NCBI GenBank assembly: GCA_905214795.1
Contig: CAJMNM010000006.1
Coordinates: forward strand, 1-64,000
Length of the DNA: 64,000 nt
From: an uncultured bacterium
Lineage (GTDB): Bacteria; Bacteroidota; Bacteroidia; Bacteroidales; Bacteroidaceae
Reading direction: 5' to 3'
Made by a program: the position numbers and the translations under genes. Positions within the stretch are counted from its first letter, which is position 1; the number at the start of each line of letters is the position of its first letter. This document shows positions 43,845 through 53,576 of the stretch, piece by piece. The notes beneath the pieces were generated by a model. That model was not told where the DNA came from and searched no databases. It was given only the letters and a program-made list of their open reading frames with translations.

Positions 43845-44450
43845 TTATCTCAAAACGCCCTTACCCTGACGGATAATCTCAAATTCGTCATCAGTACAGT
43901 CGACCACAGTAGACGCTTCAGCGCCTCCATATCCTCCGTCAATAACAAGATCTACGGTATCGGCATATTTCTCATGAATCAGTTCCGGGTCGGTAGTATA
44001 TTCAATCACCTCATCCTCATCGCGAACAGACATGGTAAGCACCGGATTGCCAAGTTCCTTAACCAAAGTACGTATAATCGTATTATCGGGCACACGAATA
44101 CCGACCTCTTTCCGTTGCTTATAAATCTTTGGCAACCGTCCGCCGGTTGGAAGAATAAAGGTGAAAGGGCCCGGCAAATTCTTTTTCAAAAGCTTAAAAG
44201 CGGAATTACTGACCTGAGCATACTCGCTGATGTTCGACAGGTCGTAACAGATAATAGACAAATTACTTTTCTGGGGATTAACACCTTTCAACGCACAGAT
44301 TCTCTCCACAGCCCTGACATTCAAAGCATCGCAGCCTATGGCGTAAACCGTATCGGTGGGATAAACCACCAAACCGCCGTCACGCAGAACATTTACGGCT
44401 TTAGCCACCTCACGGGGATTAGGATTCTCGGGATAGATTTTTATGAACAT
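43845..44450 (-). CDS. L-threonylcarbamoyladenylate synthase (TsaC/YciO/YrdC type)
   Basis: The 201-residue protein has the YrdC domain, with VVYPTDTVYAIGCDA near the N terminus, KRKEVGIRVPDN in the middle and STVVDCTDDEFEIIRQGKG at the end. It should make threonylcarbamoyl-AMP from threonine, bicarbonate and ATP for the universal t6A37 tRNA modification. It lacks the C-terminal Sua5 extension. YciO-like paralogues exist whose activity is weaker, so the exact role is not certain. It is apparently monocistronic. Confidence 0.88.
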   Translation of the reverse strand: MFIKIYPENPNPREVAKAVNVLRDGGLVVYPTDTVYAIGCDALNVRAVERICALKGVNPQKSNLSIICYDLSNISEYAQVSNSAFKLLKKNLPGPFTFILPTGGRLPKIYKQRKEVGIRVPDNTIIRTLVKELGNPVLTMSVRDEDEVIEYTTDPELIHEKYADTVDLVIDGGYGGAEASTVVDCTDDEFEIIRQGKGVLR

Positions 44451-44737
44451 AACCTTTATGATTTTAATTCATCATTCTACTGACCGCATCATTATACAAT
44501 CACCACGTAAAAATACATATTTTTTCCTCAATAGACGCGAACTTCAATTTATTTATGTCATAAACAGACAAGTATTCCTGATAGCAGACTAAAAATACAT
44601 ACATCAAAGACACTTATTTTTCTTTTTTCCATTTACAAAATCCTATGACTCACTTATACATTATAGCAAAAAGTGCATAATTATTCGCACATTATTATAA
44701 AATAGTGTATATTTAACATCAAAATATATTTTTTTCG

Positions 44738-44745
44738 TATCTTTG
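44738..44745 (+). promoter_or_regulatory. -7 promoter box for maeB
   Basis: TATCTTTG is an exact TAnnTTTG match, 41 bases upstream of the maeB start codon. The rest of the gap (44451-44737) is AT-rich and otherwise empty. Confidence 0.6.
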
Positions 44746-44786
44746 TAGCATTACTGAGAAACAAATATCTATTAAACACACAAAAT

Positions 44787-47081
44787 ATGGCAAAAATTAC
44801 AAAAGAAATGGCTTTGCTCTACCACTCAGAGGGCAAGCCCGGAAAAATCGAGGTGGTTCCGACCAAACCTTACACTACACAAACCGATTTGTCTCTGGCA
44901 TACTCGCCAGGTGTGGCCGAACCATGTCTTGAGATACAAAAAAACGCACAGGATGCTTACAAATACACAGCCAAGGGCAATCTGGTTGCCGTAATTTCCA
45001 ACGGTACAGCCGTTCTTGGACTTGGTGATATCGGCGCTCTTGCCGGAAAACCGGTTATGGAAGGCAAGGGATTGCTCTTCAAGATTTATGCCGGCATCGA
45101 CGTATTCGATATCGAAGTAAACGAAAAAGATCCTGAAAAATTCATCCAGGCCGTAAAGGCCATTGCTCCAACATTCGGTGGTATCAACCTTGAAGATATC
45201 AAGGCTCCGGAATGTTTCGAGATTGAACGCAGACTGAAAGAAGAACTTGATATTCCTGTCATGCACGACGACCAGCACGGTACAGCCATTATCTCCAGCG
45301 CCGGTCTGCTTAACGCCCTTGAGGTGGCTGGCAAGAAAATCGAAGACGTACGTATCGTAGTCAACGGTGCCGGTGCATCTGCTGTTTCCTGCACCAAACT
45401 TTATATCTCATTAGGTGCCCGTCTGGAAAACATTGTAATGCTCGATAGTAAAGGTGTTATCTCTAAGAACCGTACAGACCTGAACGAACAAAAACGTTTC
45501 TTCGCAACAGACCGTACAGACATCCATACTTTGGCCGAAGCCATCGAAGGAGCCGACGTCTTTCTCGGTCTTTCACGCGGTAACGTGCTGACACAGGATA
45601 TGGTACGCAGCATGGCTCCGTCACCAATCGTCTTTGCACTGGCCAACCCTGTACCTGAAATTTCTTATGAGGACGCCATTGCGTCACGTCCCGACGTATT
45701 GATTGCAACCGGACGTTCAGACTATCCCAACCAGATAAACAACGTCATCGGTTTCCCTTATATCTTCCGTGGCGCATTGGACACCAATGCAACCGCCATT
45801 AATGAAGAAATGAAGCTGGCAGCGGTAAGAGCCATCGCCGGACTGGCAAAACAACCTGTACCCGATGTAGTCAACGAAGCTTACCATGTCAACAATCTTA
45901 TATTCGGCCCGTCCTACTTCATTCCGAAACCCGTCGATCCAAGACTGATTACCGAGGTATCTATGGCTGTAGCCAAAGCCGCTATGGATTCAGGCGTAGC
46001 CCGTAAACAGATTGAGGACTGGGATGCATACCGCCAGCATCTGAAAGAGCTGATGGGATATGAATCACAGCTAACCCGTCAGTTGATGGATACAGCCCGT
46101 CGCAATCCTCAGCGTGTGGTATTTGCAGAAGGAATCCACCCCAATATGCTGAAAGCAGCCGTACAGGCCAAGGCTGAAGGCATCTGTTACCCTATTCTGT
46201 TAGGTAATGACGAACGTATCTGCAAAATGGCCAAAGAGCTGGATCTTAACCTCGACGGCATTGAAATCATTAATCTGCGCCATGACCGTGAGGCTGAACG
46301 TCGCGAACGTTATGCCAAGATCCTGGCTGAAAAGAAGGCACGCGAAGGTTACACCTTTGAAGAGGCCAACGACAAGATGTTCGAACGTAACTATTTTGGT
46401 ATGATGATGGTAGAAACCGGTGAGGCAGACGCATTCATCACAGGTGTTTATACCAAATATTCAAATACCATTAAGGTGGCTAAGGAAGTTATCGGCATCA
46501 GACCCGAATACAAACATTTTGGTACAATGCACATTCTTAACACCAAAAAGGGAACATTCTTCTTGTCAGACACCCTGATTAACCGCCATCCGGATACAGA
46601 AGCGCTCATTGACATTGCCCGTTTGTCTGAACAAACCGTACGCTTCTTCAATCATGAACCGATTATGGCCATGGTTTCATATTCAAACTTCGGTTCTGAT
46701 ACAACCGGAAGTCCGGCCAGCGTACATAAAGCAGTGGAATATATGCAAAGCAATTATCCGAATCTGGCTATCGATGGTGAAATGCAAGTGAATTTTGCCA
46801 TTAACGACAAATTGCGTGACAAGAAGTTCCCGTTCACCCGTCTACACGATAAGGAAGTTAATACCATTATATTCCCGAACCTAAGTTCTGCCAACGCCGG
46901 TTATCAGCTGTTACAGGCCATGAACGGTGACGATATGGAAATGATTGGCCCGATTCAGATGGGTCTGAACAAACCAATTCACTTCACAGATTTCGAAAGC
47001 AGTGTGCGTGACATCGTGAAGATTACAGCCGTGGCTGTTATCGACGCCATCGTCATGAAGAAAAAGACTAACAATCTTTAA
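44787..47081 (+). CDS. maeB: NADP-dependent malic enzyme fused to a phosphotransacetylase-like domain
   Basis: The 764-residue protein combines a malic enzyme (about 1-420) with a C-terminal PTA_PTB domain (about 430-760). The malic part has [13 protein letters not shown], the metal-site [10 protein letters not shown] and the dinucleotide-binding [12 protein letters not shown]. It converts malate to pyruvate and CO2 with NADP. In the known MaeB family the PTA part is regulatory, sensing acetyl-CoA or related metabolites, and is generally not an active transacetylase. It is monocistronic, with a promoter at 44738 and a terminator just after. It links to acetate overflow metabolism (pta-ackA, 4.9-7.1 kb). 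Confidence 0.94.
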   Translation: MAKITKEMALLYHSEGKPGKIEVVPTKPYTTQTDLSLAYSPGVAEPCLEIQKNAQDAYKYTAKGNLVAVISNGTAVLGLGDIGALAGKPVMEGKGLLFKIYAGIDVFDIEVNEKDPEKFIQAVKAIAPTFGGINLEDIKAPECFEIERRLKEELDIPVMHDDQHGTAIISSAGLLNALEVAGKKIEDVRIVVNGAGASAVSCTKLYISLGARLENIVMLDSKGVISKNRTDLNEQKRFFATDRTDIHTLAEAIEGADVFLGLSRGNVLTQDMVRSMAPSPIVFALANPVPEISYEDAIASRPDVLIATGRSDYPNQINNVIGFPYIFRGALDTNATAINEEMKLAAVRAIAGLAKQPVPDVVNEAYHVNNLIFGPSYFIPKPVDPRLITEVSMAVAKAAMDSGVARKQIEDWDAYRQHLKELMGYESQLTRQLMDTARRNPQRVVFAEGIHPNMLKAAVQAKAEGICYPILLGNDERICKMAKELDLNLDGIEIINLRHDREAERRERYAKILAEKKAREGYTFEEANDKMFERNYFGMMMVETGEADAFITGVYTKYSNTIKVAKEVIGIRPEYKHFGTMHILNTKKGTFFLSDTLINRHPDTEALIDIARLSEQTVRFFNHEPIMAMVSYSNFGSDTTGSPASVHKAVEYMQSNYPNLAIDGEMQVNFAINDKLRDKKFPFTRLHDKEVNTIIFPNLSSANAGYQLLQAMNGDDMEMIGPIQMGLNKPIHFTDFESSVRDIVKITAVAVIDAIVMKKKTNNL

Positions 47082-47115
47082 AAAGGAAACGCATTATTTG
47101 AAATCTCAATAAAAC

Positions 47116-47154
47116 GAGCCGGAAGAAAAATCAAAATCTTCCGGCTCATTTTTT
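47116..47154 (+). terminator. Terminator of maeB
   Basis: GAGCCGGAAG (47116-47125) pairs perfectly with CTTCCGGCTC (47138-47147) and is followed by T residues. Confidence 0.85.
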
Positions 47155-47200
47155 ATCTGCCTATGTATATCTATCACTACTCTCCCAATAAACTCAAGAA

Positions 47201-49618
47201 CTAAAACTCTGCCGTAAGCCCTATGGTCGGCAAAAGACTTCCACTTACCTGTTTTATCCGTTTCATCTCATAACGTTGCTGTTCAATCGGTGCATCAGGA
47301 TTCAAGATACGTCCGGTACTCATATACACATCCTGCTGATGTATCTTACTGACTGTTACATTCTGAAGATCGACATAAAGCCCCAAACGCCACCGTTTGA
47401 AGAAGAATTCTTTATCTACACGCAAGTCCAATTGAGCATAAGCCGGAAGACGTTCTGTATTATAACGACTATAATCGTAGGCTGACTGACCTTTTGAGTT
47501 CCAATATAAAACATAAGAAGACTGCACCTCATCATAAGGAGTATAAGGCGCACCGCCAATACAACTCAACCGCGCTCCGATACTCCACTGACGTGGCAAG
47601 TCATATGTCCCGCTCATATTCAGAATAACCCGATTGTCCCAGGAAGAAGGCACATAAGAAGAATGACGGTCAGCGCGATATTCGCTACGATACCATGTCA
47701 GTGATCCCGTTACATTCAAACGGTCGGGAATATTCCAACGCACAAGTGCCTCTACACCATAAGCCCGACCTAACGCAGAAGATACAAGCAACTCGTTTCC
47801 GACCACGCCATAATCCGCTCCCTTACAAGTCAAAGGTATCCCGTCAGCCACAGCCAACGGCACATGAGTATAATATTTATAGAATCCCTCGGCAGACACG
47901 GCCCACTGTGGACTGATACGCCATTCCGTACCTAGAGCAGACTGACTTACACTCATATAGCGCAAATCTTTATTAAGCAATACACCTTGATTATCCTTAT
48001 ACCCCAAACCTGTATAGGGTGGCATCTGATGATACCAGCCGGACGATGCGGCCAACGACCAGTTTGGTGTAACGAAATAGCGCAATGACAAACGGGGAGA
48101 AATCTGTTCCCAAGCTTTCATCATGCGCGAAGAATAGGTATTACCGTCCAGTCTTACTCCGGCCGACGCGGTAAAACGTTCATCCATTCCTGAGTATGCG
48201 GCTGTAAAAGACGCACCATAACCCACAAAACCCAGATGAGTCTGATATAGATTCCAGTCCGCTGTAGAGAGTAAACGTCGTTCATTATCATTATAGTCCA
48301 TATATGTCAGTTCGGCACTTTCCCTCAGAATCCACCTGTCACTCAAAGCCGTACGGTTTTCCATTCTGAAGGTTGTTTTCTGTTCTGTAGAACGCAGACG
48401 TAATGTCAGATTATCTTCTGAAGACTCATCATTATCCCGATATTTCAGGTTACGGTTATTGAGATAATTATGACTGAGAACATAAGTCTGTGTATGCCGG
48501 CCGGCATAGTGACGATAGGTCAGTCCCACTGTAAACGTTTCCTGCTCTATCTTTGGCAGATAACTCAAGATATAATCTCCGCTCTCATCACCGGCAATAT
48601 CAGTATTGAGCGACATACGGTCTACACCTGTCAATGCCATTACAGATAGCTCGTCGTGATTATCAAACCGTGTGGTTACCTTTATCTGACCATCAATATA
48701 ATTGGGCAGAAAAGGCAATCCGAGCATCTTGAACAATAATTGCAGATAAGACTGACGTATTGAAAACAGATAAGTGGTACGTTCTCCCATATGACCGCTT
48801 CCACTCAACGCTGCTTCAGAAGCGCCCAACGTCACCTTAAAAGACTGACTTCCGGTATTACCTTCCCTCAAACGGAAATCCAATACTGAACTCATCGCAC
48901 CGGACCGCTCGGCAGGAAAAGCTCCTGTATAAAATTTAATTTCACGTACCAAATCCGCATTCACGATGCTAACCGGTCCGCCGGTTGCACCCTGAGTGGC
49001 AAAATGGTTGATATTAGGTATCTCTATACCATCCATATAAAAACGGTTCTCGGATGGACCACCACCTCGGACGATTAAATCGTTACGATAGCCTACAGGA
49101 GAAAAAGCTACTCCGGGATAGCCACGGACAATACGCGAAATGTCGCGGTTGGCTCCGGGACTTTTCTCTATCTCACGCAATCCGATAACCTGCACACTGA
49201 CAGGACTCTCTGCTGTTTTACCATATGACACAGGACGTACAGTCACCGTGCCCAAGGACTTTACATGTTCGTCCAACTCGACATTAACCTCAGCAGTTTT
49301 AGCAGACACCATATAATCGGGCGTAACAGCCGTCACATAACCCGGCAGTTCAATTCTAAAGGCACAAATACCGGGACGTACCACGGCAAACCTGAATATT
49401 CCGGCCGTATCGGTTACGGCTTTAAGACTGTCGGCTGTTAAGGTTGTCACTATGGCCCCCATTATAGGTTGCCTGGTTAAACGGTCTATCACCTTTCCTG
49501 TTACCGGATATCCGTTTTGCGCATAAAAAGAATACGGAAATGATATGAATAAGAAAACCATGAAGAATAACCTGACCATTCCAACAGGTATTCTCTTTAT
49601 AAAAAACGTTTTTTCCAT
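47201..49618 (-). CDS. TonB-dependent outer membrane receptor
   Basis: The 805-residue receptor has a signal peptide ending FYAQ, a CarboxypepD_reg-like domain (about 35-110), and a plug domain with DISRIVRGYPGVAF, LIVRGGGPSENRFY and PNINHFATQGATGG. A beta-barrel to the end finishes in aromatic-ending strands. There is no SusD partner next to it, so a metal, cofactor or peptide ligand is as likely as a glycan. The annotated start overlaps vanZ by 22 bases. A start 13 codons later (49579, MVRLFFMVFLF) would remove the overlap and give a tidy signal peptide. Confidence 0.88.
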   Translation of the reverse strand: MEKTFFIKRIPVGMVRLFFMVFLFISFPYSFYAQNGYPVTGKVIDRLTRQPIMGAIVTTLTADSLKAVTDTAGIFRFAVVRPGICAFRIELPGYVTAVTPDYMVSAKTAEVNVELDEHVKSLGTVTVRPVSYGKTAESPVSVQVIGLREIEKSPGANRDISRIVRGYPGVAFSPVGYRNDLIVRGGGPSENRFYMDGIEIPNINHFATQGATGGPVSIVNADLVREIKFYTGAFPAERSGAMSSVLDFRLREGNTGSQSFKVTLGASEAALSGSGHMGERTTYLFSIRQSYLQLLFKMLGLPFLPNYIDGQIKVTTRFDNHDELSVMALTGVDRMSLNTDIAGDESGDYILSYLPKIEQETFTVGLTYRHYAGRHTQTYVLSHNYLNNRNLKYRDNDESSEDNLTLRLRSTEQKTTFRMENRTALSDRWILRESAELTYMDYNDNERRLLSTADWNLYQTHLGFVGYGASFTAAYSGMDERFTASAGVRLDGNTYSSRMMKAWEQISPRLSLRYFVTPNWSLAASSGWYHQMPPYTGLGYKDNQGVLLNKDLRYMSVSQSALGTEWRISPQWAVSAEGFYKYYTHVPLAVADGIPLTCKGADYGVVGNELLVSSALGRAYGVEALVRWNIPDRLNVTGSLTWYRSEYRADRHSSYVPSSWDNRVILNMSGTYDLPRQWSIGARLSCIGGAPYTPYDEVQSSYVLYWNSKGQSAYDYSRYNTERLPAYAQLDLRVDKEFFFKRWRLGLYVDLQNVTVSKIHQQDVYMSTGRILNPDAPIEQQRYEMKRIKQVSGSLLPTIGLTAEF

Positions 49619-49986
49619 AACAATACCATAAGACTCCCTATTACCGCACCAACTGTGTTTGCCAGAAAATCAAGCCAGTCTCCGGTACGATTAGTTGTAC
49701 AAAAAGCCTGCACCAATTCTACAAACCCTCCCATGATTATGGGAAAGAAAAATATCCCGAGATATTCATATCTGGAACATGCAACATTCTTCATACGTAA
49801 CACTTCAACCCATAACACAACAGACAGCGTTCCATACATAAGAATATGCACCCATTTATCAATAAATCTCACATTATCAAGCCGAGTCTCAGGAGGCGTA
49901 AACAGAGACAAATACCAAATTGCCACAATCAGAATTAAAGTAAAAGGACACTTTTTGAGATAATTTGTTATTTTATTCCTCATCAA
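49597..49986 (-). CDS. VanZ-family membrane protein
   Basis: The 129-residue protein has four hydrophobic helices and the VanZ-like segments FIDKWVHILMYGTLSVVLW, GGFVELVQAF and TGDWLDFLANTVGAVIGSL. VanZ is associated with teicoplanin tolerance in Gram-positives, but the family is broad and the function here is unknown. It overlaps the receptor gene start by up to 22 bases. A minus-strand TATTTTTG (plus 50002-50009) is a likely -7 box. Confidence 0.82.
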   Translation of the reverse strand: MMRNKITNYLKKCPFTLILIVAIWYLSLFTPPETRLDNVRFIDKWVHILMYGTLSVVLWVEVLRMKNVACSRYEYLGIFFFPIIMGGFVELVQAFCTTNRTGDWLDFLANTVGAVIGSLMVLLWKKRFL

Positions 49987-50022
49987 TTATACAATTTTAT
50001 GCAAAAATAATTCTTTTTTTTG

Positions 50023-50030
50023 TACTTTTG
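50023..50030 (+). promoter_or_regulatory. -7 promoter box for the NSS transporter operon
   Basis: TACTTTTG matches TAnnTTTG, 33 bases before the start codon. It is within 20 bases of the opposite-facing vanZ box, so the two promoters are back to back. Confidence 0.55.
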
Positions 50031-50063
50031 CCCACGAAACGCATTAATTTATAAGTAATTTCC

Positions 50064-51422
50064 ATGTCAGAAATCAACAGAGCAAGTTTTGGCAGTAAAA
50101 TAGGTATCATTTTAGCATCAGCCGGTTCGGCTGTAGGATTAGGCAACATATGGCGATTTCCATGCCAGGTAGGTGAAAATGGCGGCGCGGCTTTTATCTT
50201 AGTTTATATCATGTGCATTCTCTTTCTGGGCATTCCGGTAATGGTCTCAGAATTTCTGATTGGCCGTCACTCGCATGCCAATACTGGCGGAGCCTATGAG
50301 AAACTCGCCCCAGGCACCCAATGGAAATGGGTCGGAATAGCGGGGGTTGTATCATCTTTTCTTATTCTGAGTTATTATGCTGTTGTTGCAGGATGGACAC
50401 TTGAATATATGACGGCATCGGCCTTAGGGGAGTTCGAAAAGAAACAGGACTTTACCGTTTTCTTTAATGATTTTGTCAGCAATCCGTGGAAACCTGTTCT
50501 TTACATGATTATATTCATGCTGTTGACTCACATCATTATCGTACGTGGTGTAAAAGAAGGCATTGAAAAATTCTCTAAAGTAATGATGCCCCTTTTGCTG
50601 ATGATTATCTGCGTACTGGTGGTCTGCTCGTTTTCCATGCCCGGTTCTTCCGAAGGATTACGTTTCCTGCTCAAACCGGATTTCAGTAAGGTTACGTCAA
50701 AAGTCATTCTGGACGCCATGGGACAGGCTTTCTTCTCTATGAGTATCGGTATGGGCTGTCTCTGTACTTATGCCTCTTATTTTACGAAAGACGCCAATCT
50801 GTTTAAGACGGCCGGAAGTGTAGCCTTAATTGACACATTAGTTGCAGTTATGGCGGGGTTCATCATCTTTCCCGCCGTATTCTCTGTACCCGGTCTTTCG
50901 GCTAACGCCGGTCCGGGACTGGTTTTTGTCACCCTACCCAATGTTTTCCAACTAGCCTTTCACAGTGTACCATGGTTAGGATATATATTCTCTCTGATGT
51001 TCTATGTACTGCTTGTATTGGCCGCACTAACCTCTACCATCTCACTTCATGAGGTCGCAACAGCATTTATCCATGAACAATTCCATATAAGTCGCAATAA
51101 GGCTGCAAACTACATGACTGTCACATGTATCATATTAGGCGTTTTCTGCGCACTCTCATTTGGCGTACTTAGCAAATGGACTTTACTTAACATGACTATT
51201 TTTGACTGGTTCGATTATGTTACCGCCAAATTATTCCTGCCTCTTGCCGGTATGTTCATCTCTATATTTACCGGATGGTATCTGGACAGAAAAATTGTAC
51301 GTGACGAAATAACCAACGGGGGCAAACTCCGTATTCCTTTTTTCGGATTTTACATTTTTCTTCTAAAATTTATAGCACCGATCTGTATTGCCTCAATCTT
51401 TATTAATGAATTATTGAAATAA
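50064..51422 (+). CDS. Neurotransmitter:sodium symporter (NSS) family transporter
   Basis: The 452-residue protein has about eleven membrane helices and the NSS hallmark ASAGSAVGLGNIWRFPC in helix 1, where Na+ and substrate bind, followed by GGAAFILVY. Bacterial members such as Tyt1, MhsT and LeuT carry amino acids with Na+. Eleven-helix bacterial forms of about 450 residues are common. The helix-hairpin-helix protein gene starts nine bases after it. Confidence 0.92.
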   Translation: MSEINRASFGSKIGIILASAGSAVGLGNIWRFPCQVGENGGAAFILVYIMCILFLGIPVMVSEFLIGRHSHANTGGAYEKLAPGTQWKWVGIAGVVSSFLILSYYAVVAGWTLEYMTASALGEFEKKQDFTVFFNDFVSNPWKPVLYMIIFMLLTHIIIVRGVKEGIEKFSKVMMPLLLMIICVLVVCSFSMPGSSEGLRFLLKPDFSKVTSKVILDAMGQAFFSMSIGMGCLCTYASYFTKDANLFKTAGSVALIDTLVAVMAGFIIFPAVFSVPGLSANAGPGLVFVTLPNVFQLAFHSVPWLGYIFSLMFYVLLVLAALTSTISLHEVATAFIHEQFHISRNKAANYMTVTCIILGVFCALSFGVLSKWTLLNMTIFDWFDYVTAKLFLPLAGMFISIFTGWYLDRKIVRDEITNGGKLRIPFFGFYIFLLKFIAPICIASIFINELLK

Positions 51423-51431
51423 TCAGTTCAT

Positions 51432-52364
51432 ATGGGACTGGGCTCACGTTTTAAAAACTGGTTTTACTTCTCACGTGCCTCACGCTCGGTGATACTTTTC
51501 TTATGCGGTATCCTATTGGGTATCGGTGGATGTACACTCTATCTGTTACAACAGCAGGAAAAACAGTTCCCACCCAGACAGACTGTATTAAATGAAAAAG
51601 AACTTCCTGTTACCGGAAAGCAAGCTACTTACTCCAAACAGCTTCCGGTACAAAAACCAAAGGAAGACATGCGGACTAAACCGGCTGAAACGTTCTATTT
51701 CGATCCAAACACAGCTGATTCCATCACACTACAACGTCTTGGTCTGAACAAACGAATTATCAGAAATTTGTATAAATACAGAGCACACGGGGGAGTATTC
51801 CACCGTGCTGAAGATTTTGCCAAACTATACGGGCTGACCAAAGGGGATTTTGACCGTCTTTATCCATATATCCGTATTGACGAACGTTTCAAACTCATGG
51901 AGGATTTACCCCAGCCCACAACAAAAGAATCTGTCCGACCCAAACACTTCCATACTGAAAAATATCCGACCGGTACACAGATTGATATAAACACAGCTGA
52001 TACTAATGCCTTAAAGAAAATACCAGGAATAGGTAGTTATTATGCCCGTAAAATAATCAATTACCGTGAACAGCTTGGCGGATTCTATTCAACCAAACAA
52101 CTCAAGGATATAAAAGGATTGCCTGATAATATCAACCAATGGTTTACAACACCAGAGGAAACACCTCGTAAACTTTCAATCAATCTGGCATCATTCGACA
52201 ATCTGCATCGCCATCCTTACCTGAATTATTATCAATGTCGGGTTATCATGGAACACCGTAGAAAATATGGACCTATCAAGAACCTAAATGAGCTTTCGCT
52301 ATATGATGAATTCAGTAAAAACGACCTGGAACGCTTATCGCCATATCTGTCTTTTGAAAAATGA
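51432..52364 (+). CDS. Helix-hairpin-helix membrane protein (ComEA-like)
   Basis: The 310-residue protein has one N-terminal membrane helix (about 20-38), a proline/lysine-rich spacer, then three ComEA-type helix-hairpin-helix units. These start at DPNTADSITLQRLGLN (about 94), DINTADTNALKKIPGIG (about 182) and INLASFDNLHRHPYLN (about 253). Such domains bind double-stranded DNA in competence or envelope DNA-binding proteins. No other competence gene is present. It is nine bases after the symporter gene, a neighbour without clear functional link. Confidence 0.82.
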   Translation: MGLGSRFKNWFYFSRASRSVILFLCGILLGIGGCTLYLLQQQEKQFPPRQTVLNEKELPVTGKQATYSKQLPVQKPKEDMRTKPAETFYFDPNTADSITLQRLGLNKRIIRNLYKYRAHGGVFHRAEDFAKLYGLTKGDFDRLYPYIRIDERFKLMEDLPQPTTKESVRPKHFHTEKYPTGTQIDINTADTNALKKIPGIGSYYARKIINYREQLGGFYSTKQLKDIKGLPDNINQWFTTPEETPRKLSINLASFDNLHRHPYLNYYQCRVIMEHRRKYGPIKNLNELSLYDEFSKNDLERLSPYLSFEK

Positions 52365-52474
52365 TTTAAATCAAGTTAAAGCACGTTTAATAAAATTTAT
52401 CCTTCATTTTTCATCCTCCGATTCGTTTTTCATTGTAATTTTGCGCCCAATTCAGATAATAGGTAATTAGCTTT

Positions 52475-52825
52475 ATGGTAAAACAATGTACAATCCTTTT
52501 TGGATGTCTGGCACTAGGCGATTTTATTGTCTGGCTGACAGGCATCAAACTCCCCGGCAGCATTATCGGAATGTTGCTGTTGACCGCATTTCTCCAAATG
52601 GGATGGGTCAAATTAAGATGGATTAAGGGAATCTCCGATTTTCTAGTCAGCAACATGGGTTTCTTCTTTGTTCCGCCCGGCGTAGCGTTAATGCTGTATT
52701 TCGATGTGATTGCTGCTGAATTCTGGCCAATAGTCATTGCCACCTTAGTCAGTACCATCTTAGTGTTAGTTGTCACAGGTCATGTACATCAATGGGTAAG
52801 AAAACATGGAATATCTCGAAAGTAA
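52475..52825 (+). CDS. CidA/LrgA-family protein
   Basis: The 116-residue membrane protein has four hydrophobic segments and the family features KLPGSIIGMLLLTAFLQ-like residues and SNMGFFFVPPGVALM. CidA/LrgA proteins resemble holins and, with LrgB, affect murein hydrolase activity and pyruvate or glycolate handling. The lrgB-like gene overlaps its end by 20 bases. A TAATTTTG -7 box lies at 52436-52443. Confidence 0.86.
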   Translation: MVKQCTILFGCLALGDFIVWLTGIKLPGSIIGMLLLTAFLQMGWVKLRWIKGISDFLVSNMGFFFVPPGVALMLYFDVIAAEFWPIVIATLVSTILVLVVTGHVHQWVRKHGISRK

Positions 52826-53501
52826 TTTTTTTATGATAGCGCTGACTTTCGGCGTTTATTTTGCAGCCAAAAGACTTCAGGCCTATACCGGTTGGGTTGC
52901 ACTCAATCCAATTCTGTTGGCCATACTCTTTCTTATCGGCTTCCTAAAACTGACAGGCATTTCTTATGAAACGTATGAAGAAAGTGCTTCTATTATCGAT
53001 TTCTGGCTTAAGCCTGCCATTGTCGCCCTTGGCGTGCCATTGTATCTGCAACTCAAAAGTATCCGACGTCAGCTTATGCCTGTACTGATCTCACAATTGG
53101 CAGGATGTCTGGTCGGTATAGTTTCTGTTGTTCTGACAGCCAAATGGTTGGGTGCGTCCAATGCTGTAATTATATCACTGGCACCAAAATCAGTCACGAC
53201 TCCTATTGCAATGGAAGTATCGGAGTCTTTACAAGGGATTCCGTCACTAACCGCTGCCATTGTAGTTATTGTCGGTTTGTTTGGTGCTATTTTAGGATTC
53301 AAGATACTACAAGTAGGAAGAGTTAAAAGTCCTATCGCACAAAGTATCAGTATGGGAACTGCATCACATGCAGTAGGAACTTCAAGAGCCATGGAATATG
53401 GACGTACATACGGTGCTTATGCCAGTCTTGGACTGATTCTTAACGGCCTTTTAACTGCCATATTTACTCCTATACTGCTTGGTCTGCTTGGTATCGTATA
53501 A
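52806..53501 (+). CDS. LrgB/CidB-family membrane protein
   Basis: The 231-residue protein has six to seven membrane helices and the LrgB signatures SLAPKSVTTPIAMEVS and SMGTASHAVGTSRAMEYG. It overlaps the CidA/LrgA-like gene by 20 bases, so the two are translated together and probably form one complex. The plant homologue PLGG1 and bacterial LrgAB can export glycolate or pyruvate, which is family knowledge, not shown here. A strong bidirectional terminator follows. Confidence 0.88.
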   Translation: MEYLESNFFMIALTFGVYFAAKRLQAYTGWVALNPILLAILFLIGFLKLTGISYETYEESASIIDFWLKPAIVALGVPLYLQLKSIRRQLMPVLISQLAGCLVGIVSVVLTAKWLGASNAVIISLAPKSVTTPIAMEVSESLQGIPSLTAAIVVIVGLFGAILGFKILQVGRVKSPIAQSISMGTASHAVGTSRAMEYGRTYGAYASLGLILNGLLTAIFTPILLGLLGIV

Positions 53502-53520
53502 TACAGATTTTATAAAAATA

Positions 53521-53558
53521 AAAAAAGTCCGGCTGCTGTATAACAACCGGACTTTTTT
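53521..53558. terminator. Bidirectional terminator between lrgB-like and GH27-type genes
   Basis: AAAAAAGTCCGG pairs with CCGGACTTTTTT, giving T runs on both strands. It separates the convergent lrgB-like gene from the GH27-type gene. Confidence 0.85.
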
Positions 53559-53576
53559 ATATGATAAGCACCAGAT

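Noticed and set aside
47201..49986. A Sus-type polysaccharide utilisation locus at the TonB receptor
   Set aside because: No SusD-like gene, regulator or glycoside hydrolase is adjacent. VanZ and maeB are the neighbours, so a glycan receptor role is unsupported.
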